Of a DNA stretch of 64,000 nucleotides, positions 35,270-44,811 are shown one piece after another. The stretch comes from DATBDE01 sp036270095 (GTDB lineage: Bacteria; Actinomycetota; Thermoleophilia; Solirubrobacterales; Solirubrobacteraceae). The DNA lies in assembly GCA_036270095.1 (NCBI GenBank), contig DATBDE010000054.1, positions 1-64,000 on the forward strand, read 5' to 3'. The translations under genes were made by a program, and so were the position numbers. Position 1 is the first letter of the stretch. Every line of letters begins with the position of its first letter. Under the pieces are notes generated by a model. That model saw only the letters and a program-made list of their open reading frames with translations. It was not told where the DNA came from and made no database searches.

Positions 35270-36997
35270 CTAGTACCGAGGCGTGCTCCGGGCCAGCGCC
35301 TCGGCCGCGGCGGGCGGCTCCGGGCGCCCGAAGTAGAAGCCCTGGCCGACGTCGCAGCCCAGCGCCCGCAGCACCGCGAGCTGGTCCGGGCGCTCGACGC
35401 CCTCACCGACCGCGCGCAGGCCCAGGGCGTGGGTCAAGTCGATGATCGCGGCCATGATCGGGCCGTCGTTGGCGTCGCGTCCGAGCTCGGCCACGAAGGC
35501 GCGGTCGACCTTGAGCACGTCGACGCGGAAGCGCTTGAGCGAGGACAGCGCGCTGTAGCCACTGCCGAAGTCGTCGATGGCCAGCCCCACGCCCATGCCG
35601 CGCAGCGCGGCCAGCGTCTGCTCGGACCCGCTCGCGTCCTCCATGACCACGCTCTCGGTCACCTCCAGGCACAGCCGCGCCGGGTCCAGGCTCGCGCGCT
35701 GCAGCGCCTCGCCGACCACGTCCAGCAGCTCGGGCTGAGTGAGCTGGCGCGCCGAGAGGTTCACCGCCATCTCCGGCGCACCCGACGTGCCCGGCAGCGC
35801 CGTCCAGCGCTCGGCCTGGCGGCACGCCTCGTCCAGCACCCACGCGCCCAGGGCGACGATCAGCCCGGTCTCCTCGGCCACGGCGATGAATTCACCGGGC
35901 GCCAGCAGCCCGCGCTCGGGGTGCTGCCAGCGCACGAGCGCCTCCCAGGACACGATCCGCCCCGAAATGAGGTCGATCTGGGGCTGGTAGTGGAGGACGA
36001 GCTCGTCGCGCTCGAGCGCGCGGTGCAGAGCGCTCTCGATCGACAGCCGGCGCACGGCCCGCTCGCGCAGCCGGGCGTCGAACAGCTCCACGCGCGACTT
36101 GCCGCGCTCCTTGGCCCGGTACATGGCCGCGTCGGCGTCGCGCACGAGCGACTCCGCCAGCCCCTCGTCGTGCGCGTCGCCTTCGGCCATGGCGATGCCG
36201 ATCGACGCGGTCAGGAACGTGTCGGCCTCGTTCGCCCCGAGCGCGAACGGCATCCCCACCGCCTCGGCCATGCGCTGCGCGATGGTGACCACGGCGCGCT
36301 CCGAGGGCACGTCCTCGCACAGGGCCGTGAACTCGTCGCCGCCGAACCGGGCGACGGTGTCGCCGGGGCGCAGCGCCTGCTCGAGCCGCGCGCCGACGTC
36401 GACCAGTACCCGGTCGCCGGCCTCGTGGCCGAGCGAGTCGTTGATGAGCTTGAACCGGTCGAGGTCGAGGAAGAGCACCGCCACCGAGGAGCTGCGGCGC
36501 TCGGACCGCGCCAGCGCCAGCTTGAGCCGGTCCAGGAACAGCGCCCGGTTGGGCAGCCCGGTCAGCGCGTCGTGGAGGGCCTGGTGGGCCAGCGCGACCT
36601 CGGCCCGCTTGCGCTCGATTGCGTAGCGCACCGAGCGCGAGACCAGGTGGTCGTCGACGCGCCCCTTGATCAGGTAGTCCTGCGCCCCGCCCTGCACCGC
36701 GCGCAGCGCGACCTCCTCGTCGTCGAGGCCGCTGAGCACGACGATGGGCACGTCGGGCGCGAAGGCCTGGACCCGGTCGACCGCCTCCAGGCCCTGGGCG
36801 TCGGGCAGCGAGAGGTCGAGAAGGATGCACGTCGCGTCGGCCCGCAGCAGGTGCTCGCGCGCCGCCGCGACGCGGTCGAAGTGGTCGAAGGCGAAGTCGC
36901 CCGGCCAGGACGAGCGCAGCATCTCGCGCACGAGCACGGCGTCGCCGGGGTTGTCCTCGATCAGGACCAGCCGGGGCAGCGCGCCGTTGTCGCTCAT
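35270..36997 (-). CDS. Response regulator REC-GGDEF-EAL (cyclic di-GMP turnover)
   Basis: 575 residues from ATG 36997, which shares its A with the kinase stop (TGATG). REC ~8-130 with phospho-acceptor Asp in CILLDLSLPDAQG and K in YLIKGR. GGDEF ~150-310: RFGGDEF is canonical, and RPGD five residues before it fits the inhibitory site. EAL ~325-565: WEALVRWQHP, NLSARQL, EVTESVV, IDDFGSGYS, LKVDRAFV and GEGVE are all intact. So both synthesis and hydrolysis look possible. It is the cognate partner of the PAS kinase and lies inside the pyruvate dehydrogenase gene run. Confidence 0.93.
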   Translation of the reverse strand: MSDNGALPRLVLIEDNPGDAVLVREMLRSSWPGDFAFDHFDRVAAAREHLLRADATCILLDLSLPDAQGLEAVDRVQAFAPDVPIVVLSGLDDEEVALRAVQGGAQDYLIKGRVDDHLVSRSVRYAIERKRAEVALAHQALHDALTGLPNRALFLDRLKLALARSERRSSSVAVLFLDLDRFKLINDSLGHEAGDRVLVDVGARLEQALRPGDTVARFGGDEFTALCEDVPSERAVVTIAQRMAEAVGMPFALGANEADTFLTASIGIAMAEGDAHDEGLAESLVRDADAAMYRAKERGKSRVELFDARLRERAVRRLSIESALHRALERDELVLHYQPQIDLISGRIVSWEALVRWQHPERGLLAPGEFIAVAEETGLIVALGAWVLDEACRQAERWTALPGTSGAPEMAVNLSARQLTQPELLDVVGEALQRASLDPARLCLEVTESVVMEDASGSEQTLAALRGMGVGLAIDDFGSGYSALSSLKRFRVDVLKVDRAFVAELGRDANDGPIMAAIIDLTHALGLRAVGEGVERPDQLAVLRALGCDVGQGFYFGRPEPPAAAEALARSTPRY

Positions 36998-38043
36998 CAC
37001 GCCGGAAGCGTAAAGCGGAACACGCTGCCCTCGCCGGGAGTGGACTCGACCCAGATGCGCCCCCCGTGGCGTTCGGCGATGGCGCGGCAGATCGCCAGGC
37101 CGATGCCGGTGCCGGGGTACTCGTTGGGCGCGTGCAGGCGCTGGAAGACCTGGAAGATGCGCTCGTCGAACTCGGGGTCGATGCCGATGCCCTCGTCGGC
37201 GACGGCAAGCGCCCATTCGTCCCCGTCGCGCGCGGCGGTGATGCGCACCACCGGCGGCTCGCCGCCCGTGAACTTCAGCGCGTTGACAACGAGGTTCTGC
37301 ACGAGCTGCACCAGCTGGCTGGCGTCGCCGCGGACCGTGGGCAGGTCGCCGACCTCGATGGTCGCATCGGTCTCGTCGATCGAGGTCTGCATGCCCTCGA
37401 GCACGCGCTGGACGAGCGGGCCCATCGCGATCGGCTCGTGCTCGAGCTCGGCCCGACCGACGCGCGAGTAGCTGAGGAGGTCGCGGATGAGGGCCTGCAT
37501 GCGCTCGACCCCGTCGACGATGTAGCGCATGAACTCGCCGGCGTCGTCGTCCAGCCGGTCCGCGTAGCGGCTCTGCAGCAGCGACACGAACCCGCTGACC
37601 ATGCGCAGCGGCTCGGAGAGGTCGTGCGAGGCCACGTAGGCGAAGCGCTCGAGCTCCTCGTTGGAGCGCTCGAGGTCGGCCGCCCGCCGCTCGAGCTCGC
37701 CGCGGTGCGTGATGTCCTTGGCCACGGCGTAGAGGAGGCCTTGGTCGGGCACGCCGATCGCATTGAACAGGAAAACTCCGTAGCTGCCGTCGCGGCCGCG
37801 GATGCGCAGCTCGAAGTCCTGCGACTCCGCACCGCCCGCCAGCGCGGTGACCTCGGCCAGCGCGCGCTCGCGGTCGTCGGGGTGGATGAACTCGGTGTAG
37901 GGGACCGCGCGCAGCTCGTCCTCGGACCAGCCCAACGTCCGCTCCCACGCGGGGCTCGCGCGCTTGATGTACCCGTCGAACCCCGCGGTTACGAGCGGGT
38001 CGAGCGACAGGTCGAAGAACTCCTCGTAGTGCGGTTCGCCCAC
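36997..38043 (-). CDS. PAS sensor histidine kinase
   Basis: 348 residues, no membrane helix, so cytosolic. PAS ~10-118 (FDGYIKRASPAWERTLGWSE), then a short coil and the phosphorylation box FAYVASHDLSEPLRMVSGFV (His). ATPase: QNLVVNALKF (N box), VADEGIGIDPEFDERIFQVF (G1/F), PGTGIGLAICRAIAERHGG (G2). The phytochrome-like HDLSEPLR type often pairs with REC-only or REC-GGDEF regulators. 37 bases after E1beta. The signal is unknown; PAS has no obvious haem or flavin cysteine. Confidence 0.92.
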   Translation of the reverse strand: MGEPHYEEFFDLSLDPLVTAGFDGYIKRASPAWERTLGWSEDELRAVPYTEFIHPDDRERALAEVTALAGGAESQDFELRIRGRDGSYGVFLFNAIGVPDQGLLYAVAKDITHRGELERRAADLERSNEELERFAYVASHDLSEPLRMVSGFVSLLQSRYADRLDDDAGEFMRYIVDGVERMQALIRDLLSYSRVGRAELEHEPIAMGPLVQRVLEGMQTSIDETDATIEVGDLPTVRGDASQLVQLVQNLVVNALKFTGGEPPVVRITAARDGDEWALAVADEGIGIDPEFDERIFQVFQRLHAPNEYPGTGIGLAICRAIAERHGGRIWVESTPGEGSVFRFTLPA

Positions 38044-38080
38044 CCTCGACCATTCCCCACGATCGGTATCGGTCGGCGGC

Positions 38081-39076
<996 letters not shown>

Positions 39077-39086
39077 CAGTGGCCCA

Positions 39087-40166
39087 CTACTCTTCTCCGG
39101 CCAGCTCGCGCTCGTCCTCGCCGCGGTGCACGCCGGCCGAGCGCTCGTCGACCGAGTACCAGCCGCGCACCTGGTCGCCGAGGACGTAGATGTCGTCGTA
39201 GAGCGACTCCGGGGCGGGGAACGGCGACTGGTCGGCGAAGGCCACCGCCTCGTCCACCGTGCCCAGGACCTCTTCGTCGACCCGCTCGGGCGTGCCGTCC
39301 TCGATCAGGCCGGCGTCGATCAGGCGCTGGCCGAAGGCGGTGATCGGGTCACGCTTGCGCCACTCCGCCACCTGCTCCTTGGTGCGGTACTCCTCGGGGT
39401 CGGCCATCGAGTGCCCGCGGAACCGGTAGGTGACCGCCTCGACGACCTGGGGCTGGCGCTCGCTGCGGGCGCGCTCGACGGCGGCGGCGATCGCGTGGAA
39501 GGTGTCGACGACGTCCATCCCGTCGCAGCTCGTGCCGGGCACGCCGTAGCCCTCGGCCTTGCGCGCGAGGTCGAGCACGGCCGAATGGCGGTCCAGCGCC
39601 GTGCCCATGCCGAACTGGTTGTTGGTGACCATGAAGACGATTGGCAGCCGCCACAGCGCGGCCAGGTTCATGGTCTCCCCGAACGTGCCCTGGTTGGACG
39701 CGCCGTCGCCGAACACGCACAGGGTCACGTCGTCGGTGCCCTTGTAGTCGCTGGCCAGCGCGTGGCCGGCGCCGATGGGCAGGTTGCCGCCGACGATCCC
39801 GTAGCCGCCCATGAAGCGGCGCTCGAGGTCGAACATGTGCATGGAGCCGCCGCGCCCGCGCGAGCAGCCGCCCTCGCGGCCGAACAGCTCGGCCATGACC
39901 GTCTTGGGCTCGGTCCCGCGCGCCAGCGCGTGGCCGTGCGAGCGGTAGGTCGAGATCAGGTAGTCGGTGTCGCGCAGGGCGCGCACCGAGCCGACGATCG
40001 TCGCCTCCTCGCCGATGGCGAGGTGCAGGAAGCCACCGACCTTGGCCTTCGCGTACATCTCGCCCGCGCGCTCCTCGAAGCGGCGGATGAGGGTCATCGC
40101 GTTCAGCCACTCGAGGGCGGCCTCCTTGTCGGGGAGCTCCTGACGCTGTTCGGCTTCGACGCTCAT
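39087..40166 (-). CDS. pdhA: Pyruvate dehydrogenase E1 component, alpha subunit
   Basis: 359 residues. TPP-binding GDGASNQGTFGETMNLAALW to MVTNNQFGMGTA is intact, as is RGRGGSMHMFDLERRFMGGY and GIVGGNLPIGAGHALA, the pyruvate/plastid-type form. RFRGHSMADPEEYRTKEQV corresponds to the phosphorylation loop region. The extreme C-terminus (RGEDERELAGEE) is acidic. Decarboxylates pyruvate on TPP and passes acetyl to the second E2. Confidence 0.94.
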   Translation of the reverse strand: MSVEAEQRQELPDKEAALEWLNAMTLIRRFEERAGEMYAKAKVGGFLHLAIGEEATIVGSVRALRDTDYLISTYRSHGHALARGTEPKTVMAELFGREGGCSRGRGGSMHMFDLERRFMGGYGIVGGNLPIGAGHALASDYKGTDDVTLCVFGDGASNQGTFGETMNLAALWRLPIVFMVTNNQFGMGTALDRHSAVLDLARKAEGYGVPGTSCDGMDVVDTFHAIAAAVERARSERQPQVVEAVTYRFRGHSMADPEEYRTKEQVAEWRKRDPITAFGQRLIDAGLIEDGTPERVDEEVLGTVDEAVAFADQSPFPAPESLYDDIYVLGDQVRGWYSVDERSAGVHRGEDERELAGEE

Positions 40167-40182
40167 ACGGGCTCGACGATAC

Positions 40183-40677
40183 TCACGTACCCACGACGGC
40201 GGGTACCGTCTCGACCTTTGCTTGGGCCGTGTTCACCTCCAGGGCCCGCGCGACCCGCTCGCTCGCGAGCGCACGCGTCATCGCATGGGGGTGGATCTCG
40301 CACGCCGCCGCGGCGATCAGGAGCGTGTCCGGGTCATCGAGGCTGCGCCCGGCGGCGAAGGCCTGGCGGAAGGCGGCGAGCGAGAAGGCCACTGCGCGGC
40401 CGATCGACTTCGCGTACGTGGCGGCCAGCGGCGCAAGCTCGCTCTGCGCAGGCCAGGCCGGCGGCAGCCACAGCGGCTGCAGGCCCTGGGCGTCGGCCGT
40501 GCGCACGAGGTCCTCCTCGTAAGAGAGGCGCTCTTCGGCGCAGCGGAAGCCGTGCTCGGTGGGCAGCGCCACCGGCACCCACTCGGGCACGACGGGCAGC
40601 TCGGCGTTGATCCGCTCGGCCCAGAGGTAGCAGTCGGGGTCGCGCAGGTCGTAGTAGAAGCGCGGCTGGTCGCTCAT
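40183..40677 (-). CDS. DsbA-family thioredoxin-fold protein without CxxC
   Basis: 164 residues from ATG 40677 (ATGA overlap with the upstream gene). N-terminal FYYDLRDPDCYLWAERINAE has the DsbA/HCCA-isomerase shape, but a single Cys stands where the CxxC or SxxY is expected. The inserted helical domain (FSLAAFRQAFAAGRSLDDPD, TLLIAAAACEIHP) and VARALEVNTAQA follow. The role may be isomerase- or glutathione-transferase-like. Sits between the SnoaL protein and pdhA. Confidence 0.75.
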   Translation of the reverse strand: MSDQPRFYYDLRDPDCYLWAERINAELPVVPEWVPVALPTEHGFRCAEERLSYEEDLVRTADAQGLQPLWLPPAWPAQSELAPLAATYAKSIGRAVAFSLAAFRQAFAAGRSLDDPDTLLIAAAACEIHPHAMTRALASERVARALEVNTAQAKVETVPAVVGT

Positions 40678-41069
40678 GCCGACCGCGCCTCGGCGCGGGC
40701 CTCGTCCTCGTCGAGGAAGTTGCCCACCCAGGCGATGCATTCGCCGCGGAAGCGGGCCAGCTGCCAGAACGGCAGCTCGAACTCGGTGCCCTGCGCGCAC
40801 CCGCGGGCGCACACCGCGATCAGCGCCTGCTCGTCGCCCAGGTGCTCGGGCCGGCCCGCCTCGACCACCGCGTCGTCCCAGGTGCCGAACCAGTCCTTGC
40901 GGAACTGCCACAGGCCGTCGTGGCCGTGGTACTCCTGCGGCCCGGGCCAGCCGTCGACGGGCCGGAAGACGATGTCCTCGGACCAGATGTCGCCGCGCGC
41001 TTCGCTGTCGGCGGCGTTGAAGGCCGCGTAAGCGCGTTCGAGCAGGTGCTCACGCGCTTCCGGCGTCAC
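40674..41069 (-). CDS. SnoaL-like / NTF2-fold protein
   Basis: 131 residues from GTG 41069, overlapping the lpd stop as GTGA. Begins VTPEAREHLLERAYAAFNAA with DIWSEDIVFRPVDGWPG and EYHGHDGLWQFRKDWFGTWD, the alpha+beta cone of NTF2-like proteins. Such proteins act as small isomerases, hydrolases or ligand binders; no catalytic pair can be assigned. Translationally coupled on both sides. Confidence 0.8.
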   Translation of the reverse strand: MTPEAREHLLERAYAAFNAADSEARGDIWSEDIVFRPVDGWPGPQEYHGHDGLWQFRKDWFGTWDDAVVEAGRPEHLGDEQALIAVCARGCAQGTEFELPFWQLARFRGECIAWVGNFLDEDEARAEARSA

Positions 41070-42460
41070 CCGTGGATGAGCCAGCCGTCGGCGGCGCGGG
41101 CGGCTTCCATCACCGCCTCGGACAGGGTCGGGTGTCCGTGGATCGACCGGGCGATCTCGGGATAGCCGCCCTCGAGCGCCTTGACGTTGACGAGCTCCTG
41201 CACGAGGTCGGTGGCGCGGGCGCCGACGATGTGGCCGCCCAGCAACTCGCCGTACTGCTTGTCCCCCACCACCTTGATCATGCCGCTGCGGTCCCCGTAG
41301 ACGGTGCCTGCGCCGACGGCGCCGTAGGAGACCTTGCCGATCGTGACGTCGTGGCCCTCGGCGCGGGCCTGCTCCTCGGTTAGGCCGAAGGAGCCCACGT
41401 TGGGCGTGCAGAAGGTGGCGCGCGGGATGTCGATGTACTCGATCGGGTGGGTCTCCATCCCGGACGCGTCCTCGACCGCGATGATCCCCTCGTCCGAGGC
41501 CTTGTGCGCGAGCGCCGGGCCGTGGACGAGGTCGCCGATCGCCCACACGCCCTCCTTGTTCGTGCGCATGGCGCCGTCGACCGCGACCTGGCCGTTGTCG
41601 TCGAGCTTGATGCCCGCGGTGTCGAGGCCGAGGCCCTCGATGTCGGACCCGCGGCCGGCGGCGATCACGAAGTAGTCGACCTCTGCCTCCACGCCGTCGC
41701 CGTGGGTGAAGGTGCAGGACGACTCGGTGACCTGGACGTTCTCGACGAAGGTGCCGGTGTGCACGTCGATGCCCTGCTTCTTGAACGACCGTTCGGCCAC
41801 CTTGGAGACGTCGACGTCCTCGGCGGGCAGGACGCGGTCGAGTCCCTCGAACAGCATCACCTCGACGCCCAGTCGCGCATATCCGGAGGCGATCTCGGTG
41901 CCCGAAGCGCCCGCGCCGATGACCGCGATGCGCTCGGGGAGCTCGGGGAGGAGCCACGCGCCGGCGGTGTCGATGACCCTCCCGCCGAACTGCGTTCCCG
42001 GGAGCGGCTTGGCCACGCTGCCGGTGGCCAGGATCACCGCCTTGGACGCCTCGTACTCGGTGCCGTCGAAGTTCCCGCCGACCTTGACGTTGCCGTCGTC
42101 GGTCACCGATCCGTGGCCGCCGATGACCTCGATGTTGTTCTTCTTGAACAGGCCGGATACGCCGCCGGTCAACGTCTTGACGACCTTGTCGCGGCGCTTG
42201 CCCACGGCCGCGAAGTCGACGGTGGGCGCGGCGCCGTTGATCGAGATGCCGAACTCCTCGGCGTCGCGCACTTCGGAGAACACGTCGGCCGAGCGCAGCA
42301 CCGCCTTGGCGGGGATGCACGCGTAGTTCAGGCAGCGGCCGCCGACGACGTCGTCCTTCTCGACCACCGCGGTCGTCATGCCGAGCTGCGCAGCCCGGAT
42401 CGCGGCGACGTAGCCGCCGGGTCCTGAGCCGATGACGATGCAGTCGTAGGCGTCGGCCAT
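41066..42460 (-). CDS. lpdA: Dihydrolipoyl dehydrogenase (E3)
   Basis: Reoxidises dihydrolipoamide on E2 and reduces NAD+. 464 residues from ATG 42460. FAD site YDCIVIGSGPGGYVAAIRAA, redox disulfide GGRCLNYACIPAK, NAD site IAVIGAGASGTEIASGYARL, FAD-2 motif EGVWAIGDLVHGPALAHKAS and the C-terminal active-site HGHPTLSEAVMEA are all intact. The only E3 in the window, so it probably serves both E2 complexes. Confidence 0.95.
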   Translation of the reverse strand: MADAYDCIVIGSGPGGYVAAIRAAQLGMTTAVVEKDDVVGGRCLNYACIPAKAVLRSADVFSEVRDAEEFGISINGAAPTVDFAAVGKRRDKVVKTLTGGVSGLFKKNNIEVIGGHGSVTDDGNVKVGGNFDGTEYEASKAVILATGSVAKPLPGTQFGGRVIDTAGAWLLPELPERIAVIGAGASGTEIASGYARLGVEVMLFEGLDRVLPAEDVDVSKVAERSFKKQGIDVHTGTFVENVQVTESSCTFTHGDGVEAEVDYFVIAAGRGSDIEGLGLDTAGIKLDDNGQVAVDGAMRTNKEGVWAIGDLVHGPALAHKASDEGIIAVEDASGMETHPIEYIDIPRATFCTPNVGSFGLTEEQARAEGHDVTIGKVSYGAVGAGTVYGDRSGMIKVVGDKQYGELLGGHIVGARATDLVQELVNVKALEGGYPEIARSIHGHPTLSEAVMEAARAADGWLIHG

Positions 42461-42470
42461 CGCCTTGAAT

Positions 42471-43067
42471 CTAGCGACGCTCGAGCGCGAGACGGACGCC
42501 GAGCCCGATGAGCACCGCACCGGTAAACCGTTCGACGCGGCGCAGCCACGGCCCCTCGACGAACGCGCGCTTGGCCCGGGTCACGCCGAACGCGAGCGCC
42601 GAGTACCAGATGAGGCCAAAGACGGCGAGCAGCGCCGCCATCGCCACCGCGTAGGGCAGCACCGGCTGCCCTGAGGGCACGAATTGCGGGAACAGCGCGA
42701 CGTAGAAGACGGCGAGCTTCGGGTTGGTCAAGCTCGTCACGACGCCGTCGCGCAGCGCGTGCTTGTCGGCACGCGTCGGCCGCTCGACGCGGCGCCCGCG
42801 CATCGATTGCACGCCGAGCACGATCAGCACGGCCGCGCCGACGAGCTTGACCACGACGAAGACCTCGGCCGAGGTGGCGACGAGCGCGGCCACGCCCACG
42901 GCGGCCAGCAGCGCCCAGGTCACGACGCCGACCTCGTTACCCAGCGTGCAGGCCAGCGCGTGGCGCTGCCCGCCGCGCGCCGCGTTGCGCACGATCATCG
43001 CGGTGGCTGCGCCGGGGGTGACGGTCAGCAGCGCGGCGACGGGCACGAAGGCGAGCAGGGTGGCCAT
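42471..43067 (-). CDS. LysE family transporter
   Basis: 198 residues, about six helices: FVPVAALLTVTPGAATAMIV (family TPGPxx motif as TPGAA), LGNEVGVVTWALLAAVGVAA, VVVKLVGAAVLIVLGVQSMR, and SLTNPKLAVFYVALFPQFV (NPK motif). LysE/RhtB proteins export amino acids or homoserine lactones; substrate unknown. Ten bases before lpd in the same direction. Confidence 0.9.
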   Translation of the reverse strand: MATLLAFVPVAALLTVTPGAATAMIVRNAARGGQRHALACTLGNEVGVVTWALLAAVGVAALVATSAEVFVVVKLVGAAVLIVLGVQSMRGRRVERPTRADKHALRDGVVTSLTNPKLAVFYVALFPQFVPSGQPVLPYAVAMAALLAVFGLIWYSALAFGVTRAKRAFVEGPWLRRVERFTGAVLIGLGVRLALERR

Positions 43068-43071
43068 CGCC

Positions 43072-43515
43072 CTACGCCCACGCCCCTCCACCCGGCGGCG
43101 TCTTGGGCTGCATGGCCCGCTCGAGGCGCGCGCGCAGGTCGTCGGGCAGCGGCACGCTCTCGTTGCGCTCGTAGCTGTAGCCGACGAGCACGGCGTGGCC
43201 CTCGACCAGCAGCCGCTCGTCGGCCCGCGTCTCGAACTCGAGCTTGTACGACGAGCGCGCGAGGTCGGCCGGGCGCACGGCGGTGCGCAGGTCCTCGTCG
43301 TAGTACGCGGGCGCGCGGTAGTTCGCGTGCAGCTCCGCCACCACGACGCCGAAGGCGGACGGCGGGCGGCTGACGTCGTGGTCGGGGACGATCGAGCGGT
43401 GGAAGGCGATGCGGGCCGACTCGAAGAAGCGCAGGAAGTCGACATTGTTGACGTGCCCCATCGGGTCGAGGTCGCCGAAGCGCACGCGGTCGGTGTGGAT
43501 GTAGGACCAGCTCAT
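43072..43515 (-). CDS. Hotdog-fold acyl-CoA thioesterase (4HBT family)
   Basis: 147 residues from ATG 43515 (ATGA overlap). DRVRFGDLDPMGHVNNVDFL carries the active-site Asp of the 4HBT group, then ARIAFHRSIV and VAELHANYRAPAYYDEDLRT. Hydrolyses acyl-CoA thioesters, probably aromatic or short-chain. Ends in a Pro/Gly-rich tail. Confidence 0.9.
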   Translation of the reverse strand: MSWSYIHTDRVRFGDLDPMGHVNNVDFLRFFESARIAFHRSIVPDHDVSRPPSAFGVVVAELHANYRAPAYYDEDLRTAVRPADLARSSYKLEFETRADERLLVEGHAVLVGYSYERNESVPLPDDLRARLERAMQPKTPPGGGAWA

Positions 43516-44069
43516 GCGGGCGGGCGGCGCGTCGGGGGGTCGGGCATCTGGATGCGGGCCAGCGACTTGACGAGCTTCCAGAACAGGAACCCCGACGGGA
43601 CGATGATCGCGATCGGGACGATGAAGCCGAGCAGGTTCGAGGCTCGGACCAGGAACAGCGCCAGGTAGCAGATGAGGATCCCCAGCAGGGCCTGGAACCC
43701 GAGCACGGCCCAGTACTTGGCCTTCCACATGCCGATGCCGGCGACGAGCGTGATCGCCGACGGGATCAGGATCGAGACGAGGCCCGGGGTCTTGCCGTCG
43801 ATGGTCAGGCCGGCGGCGAAGGCGATGAGGTTGCCGATGCCGAGCGCGAGCGCGATCACGGCGGCGACGGTCACGGCGGGCGGCCGCTGGCCCGGCCGCA
43901 GCGGCACCAGCTTGGCCCGCGCGTCGGCGTTGCGCTGCTCGGAGCGCGAGGCGCGCGGAGTGGGCTCCGGCTCGGTCGCGGTGGCGGTCGAGGACGCCGC
44001 CGGACGGGGCTTCGCCTTCGCCGCGCCGCTGGGCGCCGTCGAGCGCCGCTTGCGGCTACGCCGCCCCAA
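43512..44069 (-). CDS. Basic-tailed membrane protein, unknown
   Basis: 185 residues from TTG 44069, chosen because AGGAGG lies seven bases before it. The first ~60 residues are basic and Ala/Pro/Thr-rich (GRRSRKRRSTAPSGAAKAKP). Four helices follow: VTVAAVIALALGIGNLIAFA, VSILIPSAITLVAGIGMW, WAVLGFQALLGILICYLALF and LLGFIVPIAIIVPSGFLFW, ending in a short basic tail. The start overlaps thiE by 14 bases. No family recognised. Confidence 0.65.
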   Translation of the reverse strand: MGRRSRKRRSTAPSGAAKAKPRPAASSTATATEPEPTPRASRSEQRNADARAKLVPLRPGQRPPAVTVAAVIALALGIGNLIAFAAGLTIDGKTPGLVSILIPSAITLVAGIGMWKAKYWAVLGFQALLGILICYLALFLVRASNLLGFIVPIAIIVPSGFLFWKLVKSLARIQMPDPPTRRPPA

Positions 44070-44694
44070 CGTCCGCCTCCTCGCGCACGAGCGCGGCGCG
44101 CAGCGCCCGCGCGACCGCCTCGGGGTCGTCGGCCTCGGTGAGCGCGCGCACGACGACGACGCGGCGCGCGCCGTCGGCCACCACGGCGCGCACGGTGCCG
44201 GGATCGATGCCGCCGATGGCAAACCACGGGTCGGGCGCGTGCGCGGCGGCGTGGCGCACGAGCTCGAGCCCGACGGCCGGCCGTCCGGGCTTGGTCGGCG
44301 TGGCGTGCACGGGGCCCACCGCGATGTAGTCGGCGGCGCCGGCGGCGGCGATTTGCTCCGGCGAATGGGTCGAGCGGCCGACGATGCGCTCGGTGCCCAC
44401 GACTGCACGCGCCTCCGCGACCGACCCGTCGTCCTGGCCCACATGCACGCCGTCGGCGTCGGCGGCGCGGGCCAGGTCGGGGCGGTCGTTGACGATGAAC
44501 AGCGCCCCGGCCTCTGCCGCCGCGCGACGGAAGGTCGGGGCGGCGGCGAGGATCGCGTCGTCGCTCGCGTCCTTGTCGCGCAGCTGCAGCACGTCGACGC
44601 CACCCGCCAGCGCCGCACGCAGGAACGCCTCCGGCCGGCGGTCACAGACGAGGTAGAGACGGGCTCGGGCCAGGCGCTCGCGACGATCGCTCAC
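44056..44694 (-). CDS. thiE: Thiamine phosphate synthase
   Basis: Joins the thiazole and pyrimidine phosphates to give thiamine phosphate, cytosolic. 212 residues from GTG 44694. TIM barrel with GGVDVLQLRDKDASDD (pyrophosphate site), LFIVNDRPDLARAADADGVH, VHVGQDDG, IVGRSTHSPEQIAAA and WFAIGGIDPGTV. Divergent from thiO-thiS-thiG, from which it is separated by the TPP riboswitch of that operon. It heads a run of 12 leftward genes that ends with the E2 of pyruvate dehydrogenase, a TPP enzyme complex. Confidence 0.93.
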   Translation of the reverse strand: MSDRRERLARARLYLVCDRRPEAFLRAALAGGVDVLQLRDKDASDDAILAAAPTFRRAAAEAGALFIVNDRPDLARAADADGVHVGQDDGSVAEARAVVGTERIVGRSTHSPEQIAAAGAADYIAVGPVHATPTKPGRPAVGLELVRHAAAHAPDPWFAIGGIDPGTVRAVVADGARRVVVVRALTEADDPEAVARALRAALVREEADVGAA

Positions 44695-44724
44695 GACCGC
44701 GAAGTCTAGGTAGCTAGCATGGGT

Positions 44725-44811
44725 CGCACGGGAGCCCACCGGGCTGAGAGGGCGGCACCGGCCGCCGACCGTTCGAACCTGATCCGGGTCATGCCGGCGC
44801 AGGGAGGTGCA
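44725..44811 (+). ncRNA. TPP riboswitch (THI element)
   Basis: Conserved core is readable: GGGCTGAGAGGG, then GACCGTTCGAACCTGATCCG and GGTCATGCCGGCGCAGGGAG. These are the pyrimidine- and pyrophosphate-sensing arms of the TPP aptamer. The 3' strand includes the GGGAGG that is the ribosome site of thiO, so ligand binding should hide it. No terminator stem is seen, so translational control is the likely mode. Confidence 0.93.

Noticed and set aside
34094..37471. 1,125-codon open frame on the plus strand
   Set aside because: Antisense to the E2 and REC-GGDEF-EAL genes; no domain is recognisable and it is explained by GC3 bias.
44719..44811. N-terminal extension of thiO from ATG 44719
   Set aside because: The stretch is the TPP aptamer; the TTG at 44812 has a proper ribosome site and matches the family start.
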